51,910 nt of DNA, from positions 1 through 51,910 of the forward strand of contig CAMBXP010000007.1 in assembly GCA_945871895.1 (NCBI GenBank), given 5' to 3'. Numbering within the stretch: the stretch's first letter is position 1; every line of letters starts with the position of its first letter. This document shows, piece by piece, positions 44,668-51,910 of the stretch. Source of the stretch: Chryseobacterium gleum. Its GTDB lineage: Bacteria; Bacteroidota; Bacteroidia; Flavobacteriales_C; GCA-002722245. Position numbers and translations under genes: made by a program. The notes under the pieces are model-generated. The model did no database searches. It was given only the letters and a program-made list of their open reading frames with translations, and was not told the DNA's origin.

Positions 44668-45960
44668 ATGATTGCAGAAAAAATTGCCAAAAAAGAGGCG
44701 AAAATGGCATTGATTGGTTTAGGTTATGTAGGCTTACCAATTGCCTTGGAGTTTGCGCGTAAAGCAAAAGTTGTAGGCTTTGATATCAATCAAGCTAGAG
44801 TTGATATGATGAGAAAGAATATCGATCCTAGTAATGAGTTAGAAGCGAAAGATTTTGAAGGTTGCGACATTCATTTTTCGGCCGATTTAAACGATTTGAA
44901 AGATGTTAATTTTTTCATCGTAGCAGTACCAACCCCTATTGATCAGCACAATTTACCCGATTTAAAGCCTTTGCTGTCGGCTTCAAAAACGGTAGGTAAA
45001 GTGTTGAAAAAAGGAGATTATGTGGTGTTTGAATCTACTGTATATCCTGGTTGTACAGAGGAAGATTGTGTGCCTGTTTTAGAGCAAGAATCGGGATTGA
45101 AATTTGGCGTTGATTTTAAAGTGGGTTATTCTCCAGAAAGAATCAATCCGGGTGATAAAGAACATACTTTGGCTAAAATCGTGAAAGTTGTATCGGGTTC
45201 TGATAAAGAATCGGCAGCAGAAATCGCTAAGGTTTATGGAATGGTGATTACAGCAGGTATTCATCAGGCTTCTTCTATTAAAGTAGCCGAAGCTGCTAAG
45301 ATTATTGAAAATACACAACGTGATGTAAATATTGCATTAATGAATGAATTGTCGTTGATTTTCTCTAAAATGAACATCAATACCTACGAAGTATTGGAAG
45401 CTGCTGGAACGAAATGGAACTTCTTGAAGTTTTCTCCAGGGTTGGTTGGCGGACACTGTATTGGTGTAGATCCTTATTACCTTACTTACAAAGCAGAAGA
45501 ATTAGGTATTCATGCTAAAATAATTACTTCTGGTAGAGCCATCAACGATGCTATGGGTGCTCACTTGGCTCGTTTAGCAGTTAAGAAAATGGTTGCCAAT
45601 GGCAAAGATTTGTCAAAGGCTCGAGTGCTTATTATGGGTACTACTTTTAAAGAGAACGTTACCGATACTAGAAATTCTAAAGTAGCCGATGTGGTGAATG
45701 AATTGAAATCGTTTGCGGTAAATTTAGAAGTACATGACCCTCATGCAGATGCACATGAAATTTTAGAGGAATATGGCTATGATTTGGTGCCTGAAATTAC
45801 TGGTAAATACGACGCTATCATTGTTGCTGTAAATCACCGTGAATATGTTGGTTTGGGTGATGATTTCTTCGGTAAACATTTTAATGATAGAGGTGTTTTG
45901 GTGGATGTTAAAGGTATTTACAGAAATAAAATAACAGTTGCCGATTACATTAGTTTTTAA
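44668..45960 (+). CDS. wbpA: UDP-N-acetylhexosamine 6-dehydrogenase (WbpA/TviB type)
   Basis: NAD-dependent UDP-GlcNAc (or UDP-GalNAc) dehydrogenase of 430 residues. LIGLGYVGLPIALEFA (15-30) binds the cofactor, VAVPTPIDQHNLPDLKPL replaces the glucose-enzyme motif, GYSPERINPGDKEHTL follows, and the catalytic cysteine is Cys264 in GLVGGHCIGVDPYYLT. The HCIGVDPYY form is typical of WbpA, WbpO and TviB rather than of UDP-glucose dehydrogenase. It would feed the WbpB/E/D steps or, with the 4-epimerase at 48039, the UDP-GalNAc uronate route; sequence alone does not decide. Confidence 0.92.
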   Translation: MIAEKIAKKEAKMALIGLGYVGLPIALEFARKAKVVGFDINQARVDMMRKNIDPSNELEAKDFEGCDIHFSADLNDLKDVNFFIVAVPTPIDQHNLPDLKPLLSASKTVGKVLKKGDYVVFESTVYPGCTEEDCVPVLEQESGLKFGVDFKVGYSPERINPGDKEHTLAKIVKVVSGSDKESAAEIAKVYGMVITAGIHQASSIKVAEAAKIIENTQRDVNIALMNELSLIFSKMNINTYEVLEAAGTKWNFLKFSPGLVGGHCIGVDPYYLTYKAEELGIHAKIITSGRAINDAMGAHLARLAVKKMVANGKDLSKARVLIMGTTFKENVTDTRNSKVADVVNELKSFAVNLEVHDPHADAHEILEEYGYDLVPEITGKYDAIIVAVNHREYVGLGDDFFGKHFNDRGVLVDVKGIYRNKITVADYISF

Positions 45961-45963
45961 GTT

Positions 45964-46968
45964 ATGATTTTAGTTACTGGAGGTGCAGGATACATAGGTT
46001 CTCATACAGTTGTAGAATTAATCAGTAATGGTTATGAAGTACTCATTGTAGATAGCTTGTACAATTCAGATATTTCGGTACTAGATGCTATCGAGAAGGT
46101 AAGTGGTGTTAGAGTGGCATTTGAAAAAATAGATTTAAGAGATAAAAGCGCACTTTTGGCTTTGGCCAGTAAATACGAAATCACCAGTGTGATTCATTTT
46201 GCGGCCTTTAAGGCGGTTAAAGAATCAAAGGAGAATCCACTAAAGTACTACGAGAATAATATATTAGGCTTAGTGAATATTTTGTATCTAATGAAAGAAT
46301 GTGCTTGCAAACAGCTCATTTTTTCTTCTTCTTGCACGGTGTATGGAGAAGTAGATAAAGTTCCTGTGGATGAACACTTTCCTATTCAAAAACCCTTTTC
46401 TCCTTATGGGAATACCAAAAAGATTTGTGAGGAAATAATTGAAGATTGTGTTAATGTTGGTGCTTTAAATAGTATTGCTTTGCGCTATTTTAATCCTATT
46501 GGTGCGCATTCGTCAGCTATTTTAGGTGATCATCCTGTTAATGCCGATAACGTGATGCCCTTGATTATTAAAGTGGCCAAAGGTGAATTGTCTCACTTGA
46601 ATGTATATGGCGATGATTACAATACAAGGGATGGTTCATGTGTTAGAGATTATGTTCATGTAATGGACATAGCTTCTGCTCATGTTAAAGCATTAGATAG
46701 AATGTTGGCAGGTAAAATGGAAAGCGCTTTGGAATTTTACAACTTAGGTTCTGAGAATGGTTATACTGTTTTAGAGTTGCTGCAAACTTTTGAAAAAGTG
46801 AATTCGGTGAAGGTTAATTATCAGATAGTAGGCAGAAGAGAGGGTGATGTTTCTCAAATTTATTCAGATTCTACTTTAGCTAAAAATAAATTGGATTGGA
46901 AAATTAAGTATTCCTTAGAAGATATGCTTTCATCGGCGTGGGAACGAGATAAAAAAAATGTGAAATAA
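45964..46968 (+). CDS. galE: UDP-glucose 4-epimerase
   Basis: NAD-bound SDR epimerase of 334 residues interconverting UDP-glucose and UDP-galactose. TGGAGYIGSHT (5-15), HFAAFKAVKESKENPLKYYE, SSSCTVYGE, PYGNTKKICEEI with the YxxxK pair, RYFNPIGAHSSAILGDHP and YGDDYNTRDGSCVRDYVHV are all close to the GalE standard. Spacing to the neighbours is 3 nt and 1 nt, so it is firmly inside the operon. Confidence 0.95.
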   Translation: MILVTGGAGYIGSHTVVELISNGYEVLIVDSLYNSDISVLDAIEKVSGVRVAFEKIDLRDKSALLALASKYEITSVIHFAAFKAVKESKENPLKYYENNILGLVNILYLMKECACKQLIFSSSCTVYGEVDKVPVDEHFPIQKPFSPYGNTKKICEEIIEDCVNVGALNSIALRYFNPIGAHSSAILGDHPVNADNVMPLIIKVAKGELSHLNVYGDDYNTRDGSCVRDYVHVMDIASAHVKALDRMLAGKMESALEFYNLGSENGYTVLELLQTFEKVNSVKVNYQIVGRREGDVSQIYSDSTLAKNKLDWKIKYSLEDMLSSAWERDKKNVK

Positions 46969-46969
46969 T

Positions 46970-48028
46970 ATGAATATGCAAAAAAATATATTGATTACTG
47001 GTGGTGCTGGATTTATTGGCAGTCACTTGGTGCGTCATTTTGTTCAGAAATACCCTCAGTATTTTGTTGTTAACGCTGATAAGCTTACTTATGCAGGCAA
47101 TTTAAGTTCTTTAGATGATATTAAGGAGGCTGCAAATTATGCATTTGTAAAAGCAGATATTTGCGATGAAAAAGGCATTCAACAAATTTTCGATACTTAT
47201 CAAATAACTCATGTAATTCATTGCGCCGCAGAATCGCATGTTGATCGCTCTATTTTAAATCCTTTAGAGTTTGTGCAAACCAATGTTATTGGCACTGTAA
47301 CCATGCTTAATGTTGCTAAAAGCAAATGGAATGATGAAGCAGAGCATTTGTTTTACCATATCTCTACCGATGAGGTGTATGGGTCTTTAGGCGAAACAGG
47401 AAAATTTTTAGAATCTACTTCTTATGATCCGCGCTCTCCTTATTCAGCTAGCAAGGCTTCGTCAGATCATTTTGTGCGCGCTTATCACGAAACTTTTCAT
47501 CTACCAGTCGTGTTGAGTAACTGTTCTAACAACTACGGCCCTTATCAGTTTCCCGAAAAATTAATTCCGCTGTGTATTCAAAATATTATCAATGATAAAC
47601 CATTACCCATTTATGGAAAGGGAGAAAATGTGCGTGATTGGTTGTATGTTCAAGATCATATAGAGGCCATTGATTTGATTTTTCATCAAGGAAAAAAGGG
47701 AGAAACATATAATATCGGCGGCGACAACGAATGGCAGAATATCACTTTAGTGAAAGCGCTTTGCAAAATAATGGACAACAAATTAAACAGAGCAAAAGGT
47801 ACTTCAGAGAAGTTAATCACTTACGTGAAAGACCGTCAGGGACACGATATGCGTTATGCCATCGATTTCACAAAATTAAATAATGAATTGAACTGGAAAC
47901 CTAAAGCACAGTTTGAAAGTGGCTTGGAGAAAACGGTAGATTGGTATTTGTCTAATCAACAATGGGTAGACGGTGTTATTTCAGGCGATTACAAAAAATA
48001 TTACAAGACTCAATACGAATCAAGATAA
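46970..48028 (+). CDS. rfbB: dTDP-glucose 4,6-dehydratase
   Basis: SDR dehydratase of 352 residues making dTDP-4-keto-6-deoxyglucose, the branch point to rhamnose and other deoxysugars. TGGAGFIGSHLVRHF, ADKLTYAGNLSSL, HCAAESHVDRSI, STDEVYGSLG (with the active-site Asp-Glu), YSASKASSDHFVRAYHETF and SNCSNNYGPYQFPEKLIPL are characteristic. RfbA, RfbC and RfbD are not in this window. Start at 46970 or at the second ATG, 46976. Confidence 0.95.
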   Translation: MNMQKNILITGGAGFIGSHLVRHFVQKYPQYFVVNADKLTYAGNLSSLDDIKEAANYAFVKADICDEKGIQQIFDTYQITHVIHCAAESHVDRSILNPLEFVQTNVIGTVTMLNVAKSKWNDEAEHLFYHISTDEVYGSLGETGKFLESTSYDPRSPYSASKASSDHFVRAYHETFHLPVVLSNCSNNYGPYQFPEKLIPLCIQNIINDKPLPIYGKGENVRDWLYVQDHIEAIDLIFHQGKKGETYNIGGDNEWQNITLVKALCKIMDNKLNRAKGTSEKLITYVKDRQGHDMRYAIDFTKLNNELNWKPKAQFESGLEKTVDWYLSNQQWVDGVISGDYKKYYKTQYESR

Positions 48029-48038
48029 TTATAGAAGA

Positions 48039-49031
48039 ATGAACTTTCATAATACAGATATCAGCAAAAGCACTTTTTTAGTTACTGGTGGCGCAGGCTT
48101 TATTGGCTCAAACATCGTTAAGTACTTAGTGAAATACAACGCAGGCGAGATTCGCATTGTAGATAATTTATCTAACGGTTATATAGAAAACATTGAAGAG
48201 TTCTTGTCTCTTCCAAATGTTGTTTTCTATGAAGAATCATTGGTGGATATGATGGTGTGCGAAAAAGTAGTACAAGGCGCTGATTACGTTATTCATCAAG
48301 CTGCCTTGGGTTCTGTGCCGCGTTCTATCAACAACCCTATTGCTACTAACGAAGCCAATGTTAGTGCTTTTTTGAACTTGCTCACTGCCGCCAAAGACGC
48401 GAAGGTTAAAAGAATGGTTTTTGCCAGTTCTTCTTCTGTCTATGGTGATAGCGATGTAATGCCTAGAACAGAGAATCATACTGGTAATCCTTTGTCGCCA
48501 TACGCGGTTTCAAAACAAGTGGATGAGTTATATGCGAAAGTATTCTATCGCGTGTATAAATTTCCTGTGATGGGGTTAAGATATTTCAATGTTTTTGGTC
48601 CAAACCAAAGTCCGAATGGCCCATACGCCGCAGTAATTCCCATGTTCATGAATGCCTTGCTCTCTAATCAATCTCCAATCATTCATGGTGAAGGAGATCA
48701 GTCTAGAGATTTTACCTATATCGATAACGTGGTGCAAGCCAATATAAGGGCTTTATTCACCCCAAAAGAGCAAGCCTTTGGCGAAATGTTTAATGTTGGT
48801 TATGGCGAAGCTACTTCTATTGTAGATTTGTTCAAGATGCTTAAAACATCGGTAAATTCTTCATTAGAACCTACTTTTGTGGCTCCTCGTGTGGGCGATG
48901 TTAAAGATTCTTTGGCCGATATTTCTAAAACTCAAAATCTATTAGGCTATCAGCCGCAAGTAAGTATTAATGTTGGTTTAGCCGAAACTATTGCTTGGTT
49001 TGAAAGCAAGTATTTTCAAAACAAAGTGTAG
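48039..49031 (+). CDS. wbpP: UDP-N-acetylglucosamine 4-epimerase (WbpP/TviC type)
   Basis: SDR epimerase of 330 residues for UDP-GlcNAc/UDP-GalNAc or their uronates. The start at 48039 (MNFHNTDISKSTFLVTGGAG) is preferred; the frame extending back to 47973 runs inside rfbB. TGGAGFIGSNIVKYLV, HQAALGSVPRSINNPI, SSSSVYGDSD, PYAVSKQVDELYAKVF and RYFNVFGPNQSPNGPYAAVI are the hallmark of WbpP/TviC. A dehydrogenase plus this epimerase is the standard pair for GalNAc-uronate sugars. Confidence 0.9.
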   Translation: MNFHNTDISKSTFLVTGGAGFIGSNIVKYLVKYNAGEIRIVDNLSNGYIENIEEFLSLPNVVFYEESLVDMMVCEKVVQGADYVIHQAALGSVPRSINNPIATNEANVSAFLNLLTAAKDAKVKRMVFASSSSVYGDSDVMPRTENHTGNPLSPYAVSKQVDELYAKVFYRVYKFPVMGLRYFNVFGPNQSPNGPYAAVIPMFMNALLSNQSPIIHGEGDQSRDFTYIDNVVQANIRALFTPKEQAFGEMFNVGYGEATSIVDLFKMLKTSVNSSLEPTFVAPRVGDVKDSLADISKTQNLLGYQPQVSINVGLAETIAWFESKYFQNKV

Positions 49032-49781
49032 ATGTTTGGCTTCTTTAAAAAGAAAAAGAAAGAAATTATTTTACCTCCTATCGATGCGAAATTGATAGGT
49101 GTTGATATGCATTCTCATCTTATTGCTGGTATTGACGATGGCGCGCAAACATTAGATGATTCTGTTACCTTGGTTAAGGGATTAAAGGAGTTTGGTTTTC
49201 ATTCTTTTTACACTACGCCTCACGTAATGTCAGATTTTTACCGCAATTCATCTGCTACCATTTTACAGGGGGCAGAGGATTTGAACAAGAGATTGGATAC
49301 TGAGCAATTAAATACTATTATTCATCCTTCGGCTGAATATTATTTCGATGAAAACTTTGCGAGATTGGTGAACGAAAATGATTTACTCCCTATCAAAAAC
49401 GAGTATATTCTTTTTGAATTTTCTTATTTGAATGAACCTGAAAATCCTTTTCCTTTAATTCATAAGATTCGCGATTTGGGCTACAAACCTGTATTGGCTC
49501 ATCCAGAAAGATATCCTTTCTATTTCGGTAGAGAAGATGCTTTAAGAGCTGTGCGTGAACATGGCGTTTATTTTCAAATTAATATCAATTCTTTGGCCGG
49601 ACATTACGGTCCGCAATCCACTCATGCTGCTCATTGGATGATTGAAGAAAGTATTGTTGATTTTTTAGGAACCGATATTCACAAAGCAGCGCATCTTCCT
49701 GTTATCGAAAGGGCTTTGTGTACCGAACATATGCATAGATTGGTGGAGTCGGGAAGGTTGCTGAATACGCAGTTGGTATAG
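49032..49781 (+). CDS. CpsB/CapC-type tyrosine-protein phosphatase
   Basis: Metal-dependent PHP-fold phosphatase of 249 residues. GVDMHSHLIAGIDDGAQ (His27 and His29), YTTPHVMSDFY, HPSAEYYFDENF, PVLAHPERY and LGTDIHKAAH carry the metal ligands. CpsB-type enzymes dephosphorylate tyrosine kinases that control capsule or exopolysaccharide export, so this gene links the sugar cassette to polysaccharide assembly. The matching Wzc-like kinase is not in the window. It directly abuts the epimerase gene, and its stop codon lies in the palindrome at 49779. Confidence 0.92.
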   Translation: MFGFFKKKKKEIILPPIDAKLIGVDMHSHLIAGIDDGAQTLDDSVTLVKGLKEFGFHSFYTTPHVMSDFYRNSSATILQGAEDLNKRLDTEQLNTIIHPSAEYYFDENFARLVNENDLLPIKNEYILFEFSYLNEPENPFPLIHKIRDLGYKPVLAHPERYPFYFGREDALRAVREHGVYFQININSLAGHYGPQSTHAAHWMIEESIVDFLGTDIHKAAHLPVIERALCTEHMHRLVESGRLLNTQLV

Positions 49782-49805
49782 AGACGCAAAATTTTGCGTC
49801 TCTAC
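49779..49805. repeat. Perfect palindrome with GTAG on minus strand
   Basis: A 26-nt perfect palindrome at 49779-49804, preceded by GTAG when read on the minus strand. It holds the stop codon of the CpsB gene and lies between convergent cpsB and fabD. May serve as terminator and is built like a REP unit. Confidence 0.75.
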
Positions 49806-49812
49806 AAGAACC

Positions 49813-50688
49813 TTAACTGATTCCCTCTGTTGGCATCGCTCTATCTACTTTTTTAACCAATCCTTGCAAAGTTTTACCCGGACCAACCTCAATGAATTTT
49901 GTTGCTCCACCTGCAATCATATTGATGACAGTTTGCGTCCATTTCACTGGAGCAGTCAACTGAATTAATAAGTTTTGTTTGATTTCTGTTGGGTCGGTAA
50001 CGGCCGATGCTGTTACATTTTGATAGACCGCACAAATTGGAGTATTGAAAGTTGTAGCGTCGATAGCTGCTGCCAATTCAACTCTTGCTGGTTCCATCAA
50101 TGGTGAGTGAAATGCGCCTCCTACGGGAAGCAACAATGCTCTTTTCGCTCCTGCTTCGGTTAGTTTAGCACAAGCAGCTTCTACTGCTGTGTTTTCGCCA
50201 GAGATAACAAGTTGTCCCGGACAATTATAATTCGCCGCAACAACTACTCCGTCGATAGTTTTACAAACATCTTCTACCACATTGTCTTCTAATCCTAAAA
50301 TAGCCGCCATCGTAGAAGGGTTGATTTCACATGCTTTTTGCATCGCTTGCGCACGCACGAAAACCAATTTCAATCCATCTTCAAATGAAATGGTTTTGTT
50401 GGCTACCAAAGCAGATATTTCGCCTAATGAATGTCCGGCAACCATACCTGGTTGGAAGTCTTGGAGAGTGAGCGTGAGGATTACAGAGTGCAAGAAGACA
50501 GCAGGTTGAGTAACCTTGGTTTGTTTCAAATCTTCTTCTGTTCCATGGAACATTATTTCAGTGATGTTAAAGCCTAAAATTTCATTGGCTCTATCGAATA
50601 ATTTTTTTGCTTCAGGATTCGAATTGTATAATTCTTTGCCCATTCCTGGGAATTGAGCTCCTTGTCCGGGAAATACGTAAGCGTTCAT
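49813..50688 (-). CDS. fabD: Malonyl-CoA:ACP transacylase
   Basis: Cytoplasmic enzyme of 291 residues moving malonyl from CoA to acyl carrier protein for fatty acid synthesis. VFPGQGAQFPGMGKELY, the nucleophile Ser87 in AGHSLGE, Arg113 in VRAQAMQ and His194 in GGAFHSPLM are all present. VAANYNCPGQLVISG and FIEVGPGKTLQGLVKK complete the fold. It stands apart from other fatty acid genes, downstream of folE on the opposite side of a short degenerate repeat. Confidence 0.97.
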   Translation of the reverse strand: MNAYVFPGQGAQFPGMGKELYNSNPEAKKLFDRANEILGFNITEIMFHGTEEDLKQTKVTQPAVFLHSVILTLTLQDFQPGMVAGHSLGEISALVANKTISFEDGLKLVFVRAQAMQKACEINPSTMAAILGLEDNVVEDVCKTIDGVVVAANYNCPGQLVISGENTAVEAACAKLTEAGAKRALLLPVGGAFHSPLMEPARVELAAAIDATTFNTPICAVYQNVTASAVTDPTEIKQNLLIQLTAPVKWTQTVINMIAGGATKFIEVGPGKTLQGLVKKVDRAMPTEGIS

Positions 50689-50697
50689 AGTAATTTA

Positions 50698-50728
50698 GTT
50701 CAATGTTTAATGTTCAACGTTCAATGTT
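50698..50728. repeat. Short degenerate tandem repeat GTTCAATGTT
   Basis: About three imperfect copies of a unit like GTTCAATGTT(TAAT) in the 41-nt gap between folE and fabD. Likely slippage-prone; no function seen. Confidence 0.45.
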
Positions 50729-50729
50729 A

Positions 50730-51329
50730 TTAATGTAATGAAGATGAAATCAGTTTAATGAATTCATTTCTTGTTTCTTGTTTTTCAAAGGCACCTTTGA
50801 ATGAGGAAGTAGTGGTAACACTATTTTGTTTTTGTACACCGCGCATTTGCATGCACATGTGTTGCGCTTCAATAACTACAGCTACTCCAATCGGATTCAA
50901 TGTTCTTTGAATACATTCCAATATTTCTGTTGTTAATCTTTCTTGCACTTGCAATCTGCGCGCATAAGCATCAACAACACGAGGTATTTTGCTTAAACCA
51001 ACAATTTTTCCTGTTGGAATATAAGCGATGTGTGCTTTACCAAAGAAAGGTAACATGTGGTGTTCGCACAGTGAATACAATTCAATGTCTTTCACAATAA
51101 TCATCTCATTGTGGTCTTCGTTGAAAATGGCCGATTGCATGATTTCATCGGGATTTTCATCATAGCCCCTAGTAAGGTATTGCATTGATTTGGCAACTCT
51201 TTCAGGTGTTTTAAGCAAACCTTCTCTTTCGGGATTTTCACCAATTATTTTAAGAATTTCTTTGTTGAAAGCCGCCATTTTTTGTGTGGCTTCTTCATTG
51301 TATTCTTCGTGTCTTTTGTAGTTACCCAT
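50730..51329 (-). CDS. folE: GTP cyclohydrolase I
   Basis: Cytoplasmic zinc enzyme of 199 residues converting GTP to dihydroneopterin triphosphate, the first step of folate, biopterin or queuosine-type pathways. [39 protein letters not shown] with Cys88 and His90/91, [20 protein letters not shown], and [10 protein letters not shown] with Cys159 are the active-site and zinc motifs. The start codon overlaps the stop of the pterin synthase gene (TAATG), so both act in one pathway. Confidence 0.97.
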   Translation of the reverse strand: MGNYKRHEEYNEEATQKMAAFNKEILKIIGENPEREGLLKTPERVAKSMQYLTRGYDENPDEIMQSAIFNEDHNEMIIVKDIELYSLCEHHMLPFFGKAHIAYIPTGKIVGLSKIPRVVDAYARRLQVQERLTTEILECIQRTLNPIGVAVVIEAQHMCMQMRGVQKQNSVTTTSSFKGAFEKQETRNEFIKLISSSLH

Positions 51330-51739
51330 TAGCCAAAATATTCTACCGAGTTATTTTCTGTTTCGTTAATTTTTATGCTGTGAAGAATACAGCCTAAAGC
51401 TTCCACTGGTTGTTGAATTTGTTTCCAAATTTCAATAGCCAATATTTCTGTTGAAGCCATTTTACCTTTCATAAAAGGCACATCTAAATTGATGTTTTTA
51501 TGGTCTAAGGGTTCTACTATTTTGTCTCTCAATATGGTGCTCAATTCCTTTAAATCAATTAAGAAACCTGTTGTATCGTTGATTTCGCCTTTCACTGTTA
51601 CGAATACTTCGTAATTGTGTCCGTGCCAATTGGTATTGGCACATTTGCCAAATACTTCAGCGTTTTTTTCTGCGCTCCAGCTTTCGTTGTAAAGCTTATG
51701 AGCTGCGTTGAAGCGTTCTCTGCGGGTAAGGTAAATCAT
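51329..51739 (-). CDS. 6-pyruvoyltetrahydropterin synthase family (PTPS-II-like)
   Basis: Zinc enzyme of 136 residues acting on dihydroneopterin triphosphate. The start at 51739 ([16 protein letters not shown]) matches the family; the upstream extension lies in the promoter. Zinc ligands are His14, His39 and His41. The catalytic cysteine Cys33 is six residues before HGH ([13 protein letters not shown]), the spacing of tetrahydrobiopterin-type PTPS; bacterial QueD normally has it four before. [13 protein letters not shown] and [10 protein letters not shown] also resemble that type. Coupled to folE. QueD-like activity cannot be fully excluded. Confidence 0.85.
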   Translation of the reverse strand: MIYLTRRERFNAAHKLYNESWSAEKNAEVFGKCANTNWHGHNYEVFVTVKGEINDTTGFLIDLKELSTILRDKIVEPLDHKNINLDVPFMKGKMASTEILAIEIWKQIQQPVEALGCILHSIKINETENNSVEYFG

Positions 51740-51758
51740 GGTTTCTCTTTTAGTGTGG

Positions 51759-51787
51759 CAAATATAAGTTAAAATGATTATCTGCAA
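51759..51787 (-). promoter_or_regulatory. Predicted promoter for PTPS-folE operon
   Basis: On the minus strand TTG (51787-51785), an 18-nt spacer, then TATATTTG (51766-51759), an exact TAnnTTTG match, about 20 nt before the start at 51739. It supports 51739 over the longer frame. Confidence 0.5.
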
Positions 51788-51807
51788 TCATACCATTTGT
51801 ATTTTGG

Positions 51808-51909
51808 CCTCATCCCCGGCCCTTCTCCAAAAGAGAAGGGTGACTGTGCGTGAAAAGTATTTTTTAAGTAGTGGCTCCCTTCTCTTTTGGAGAAGGGCCG
51901 GGGATGAGG
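51808..51909. repeat. Long inverted hairpin pair (same family as 30439-30539)
   Basis: Perfect 33-bp inverted arms at 51808-51840 and 51877-51909, 36 nt apart; each arm also folds on itself (CCCTTCTC/GAGAAGGG). Arm sequence is close to that at 30439. The window ends here, so flanks on one side are unseen. Confidence 0.85.
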
Positions 51910-51910
51910 T

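Noticed and set aside
1..51910. CRISPR array, tRNA or rRNA genes, prophage or secretion island
   Set aside because: No spaced direct repeats, no tRNA-like folds in the short intergenic gaps, and no phage or conjugation genes were seen on either strand.

Overview
The window is AT-rich bacterial DNA from a member of the phylum Bacteroidota. Evidence is a TonB-dependent receptor with a carboxypeptidase-regulatory-like N-terminus, next to a PorV/PorQ-family protein and a large secreted protein. There are also many lipoproteins, DUF1573 and YARHG proteins, and promoters of the Bacteroidota type (TTG/TTTG, about 20 nt, TAnnTTTG). I cannot name genus or order. No rRNA, tRNA, CRISPR or prophage genes are visible, and no gene-free stretch exceeds 300 bases.

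Layout. 42-6220: two large paralogous lipoproteins on the minus strand with a plus-strand beta-propeller-like lipoprotein wedged between them, overlapping both. 6235-8368: HIT protein and greA (with a terminator-like hairpin in the greA leader), then a divergent membrane acyltransferase. 8372-16847: operon of TonB receptor, secreted protein and PorV/PorQ protein. 17002-20247: an aminotransferase and four DUF1573 genes, one of them broken. 20363-23011: valS. 23020-23532: a compact element made of one DUF559 nuclease-like gene between 69-bp inverted repeats. 23553-25484: a YdcF-like protein and a MORN-like secreted protein. 25568-33025: a regulatory cluster of sensor kinase, receiver-CRP fusion regulator, two UspA proteins, a CcoI/FixI-type copper ATPase and a small conserved protein, joined by FNR-like boxes. 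33152-37620: two tandem WG/YARHG proteins, a DUF2306 membrane protein and a DUF4846 lipoprotein. 37613-39557: waaA and an outer-membrane-like protein. 39618-49781: a ten-gene plus-strand nucleotide-sugar cassette ending in a CpsB-type phosphatase. 49813-51739: fabD, folE and a 6-pyruvoyltetrahydropterin synthase.

The sugar cassette holds dehydrogenase, oxidoreductase, aminotransferase and acetyltransferase of the UDP-GlcNAc to UDP-GlcNAc3NAcA route (WbpA, B, E, D), plus UDP-glucuronate, UDP-xylose, UDP-galactose, dTDP-4-keto-6-deoxyglucose and UDP-GalNAc-type steps. Glycosyltransferases, flippase and polymerase must lie elsewhere. waaA nearby fits a cell-surface glycan region.

The most unusual layer is the repeats. 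Three loci carry hairpins preceded by GTAG, the layout of REP elements (two as inverted pairs, one as a single palindrome). Two further loci carry long inverted hairpin pairs of one sequence family, and a third long inverted pair encloses the DUF559 gene exactly. This suggests, as inference, a REP/RAYT-like system run by a DUF559 nuclease.
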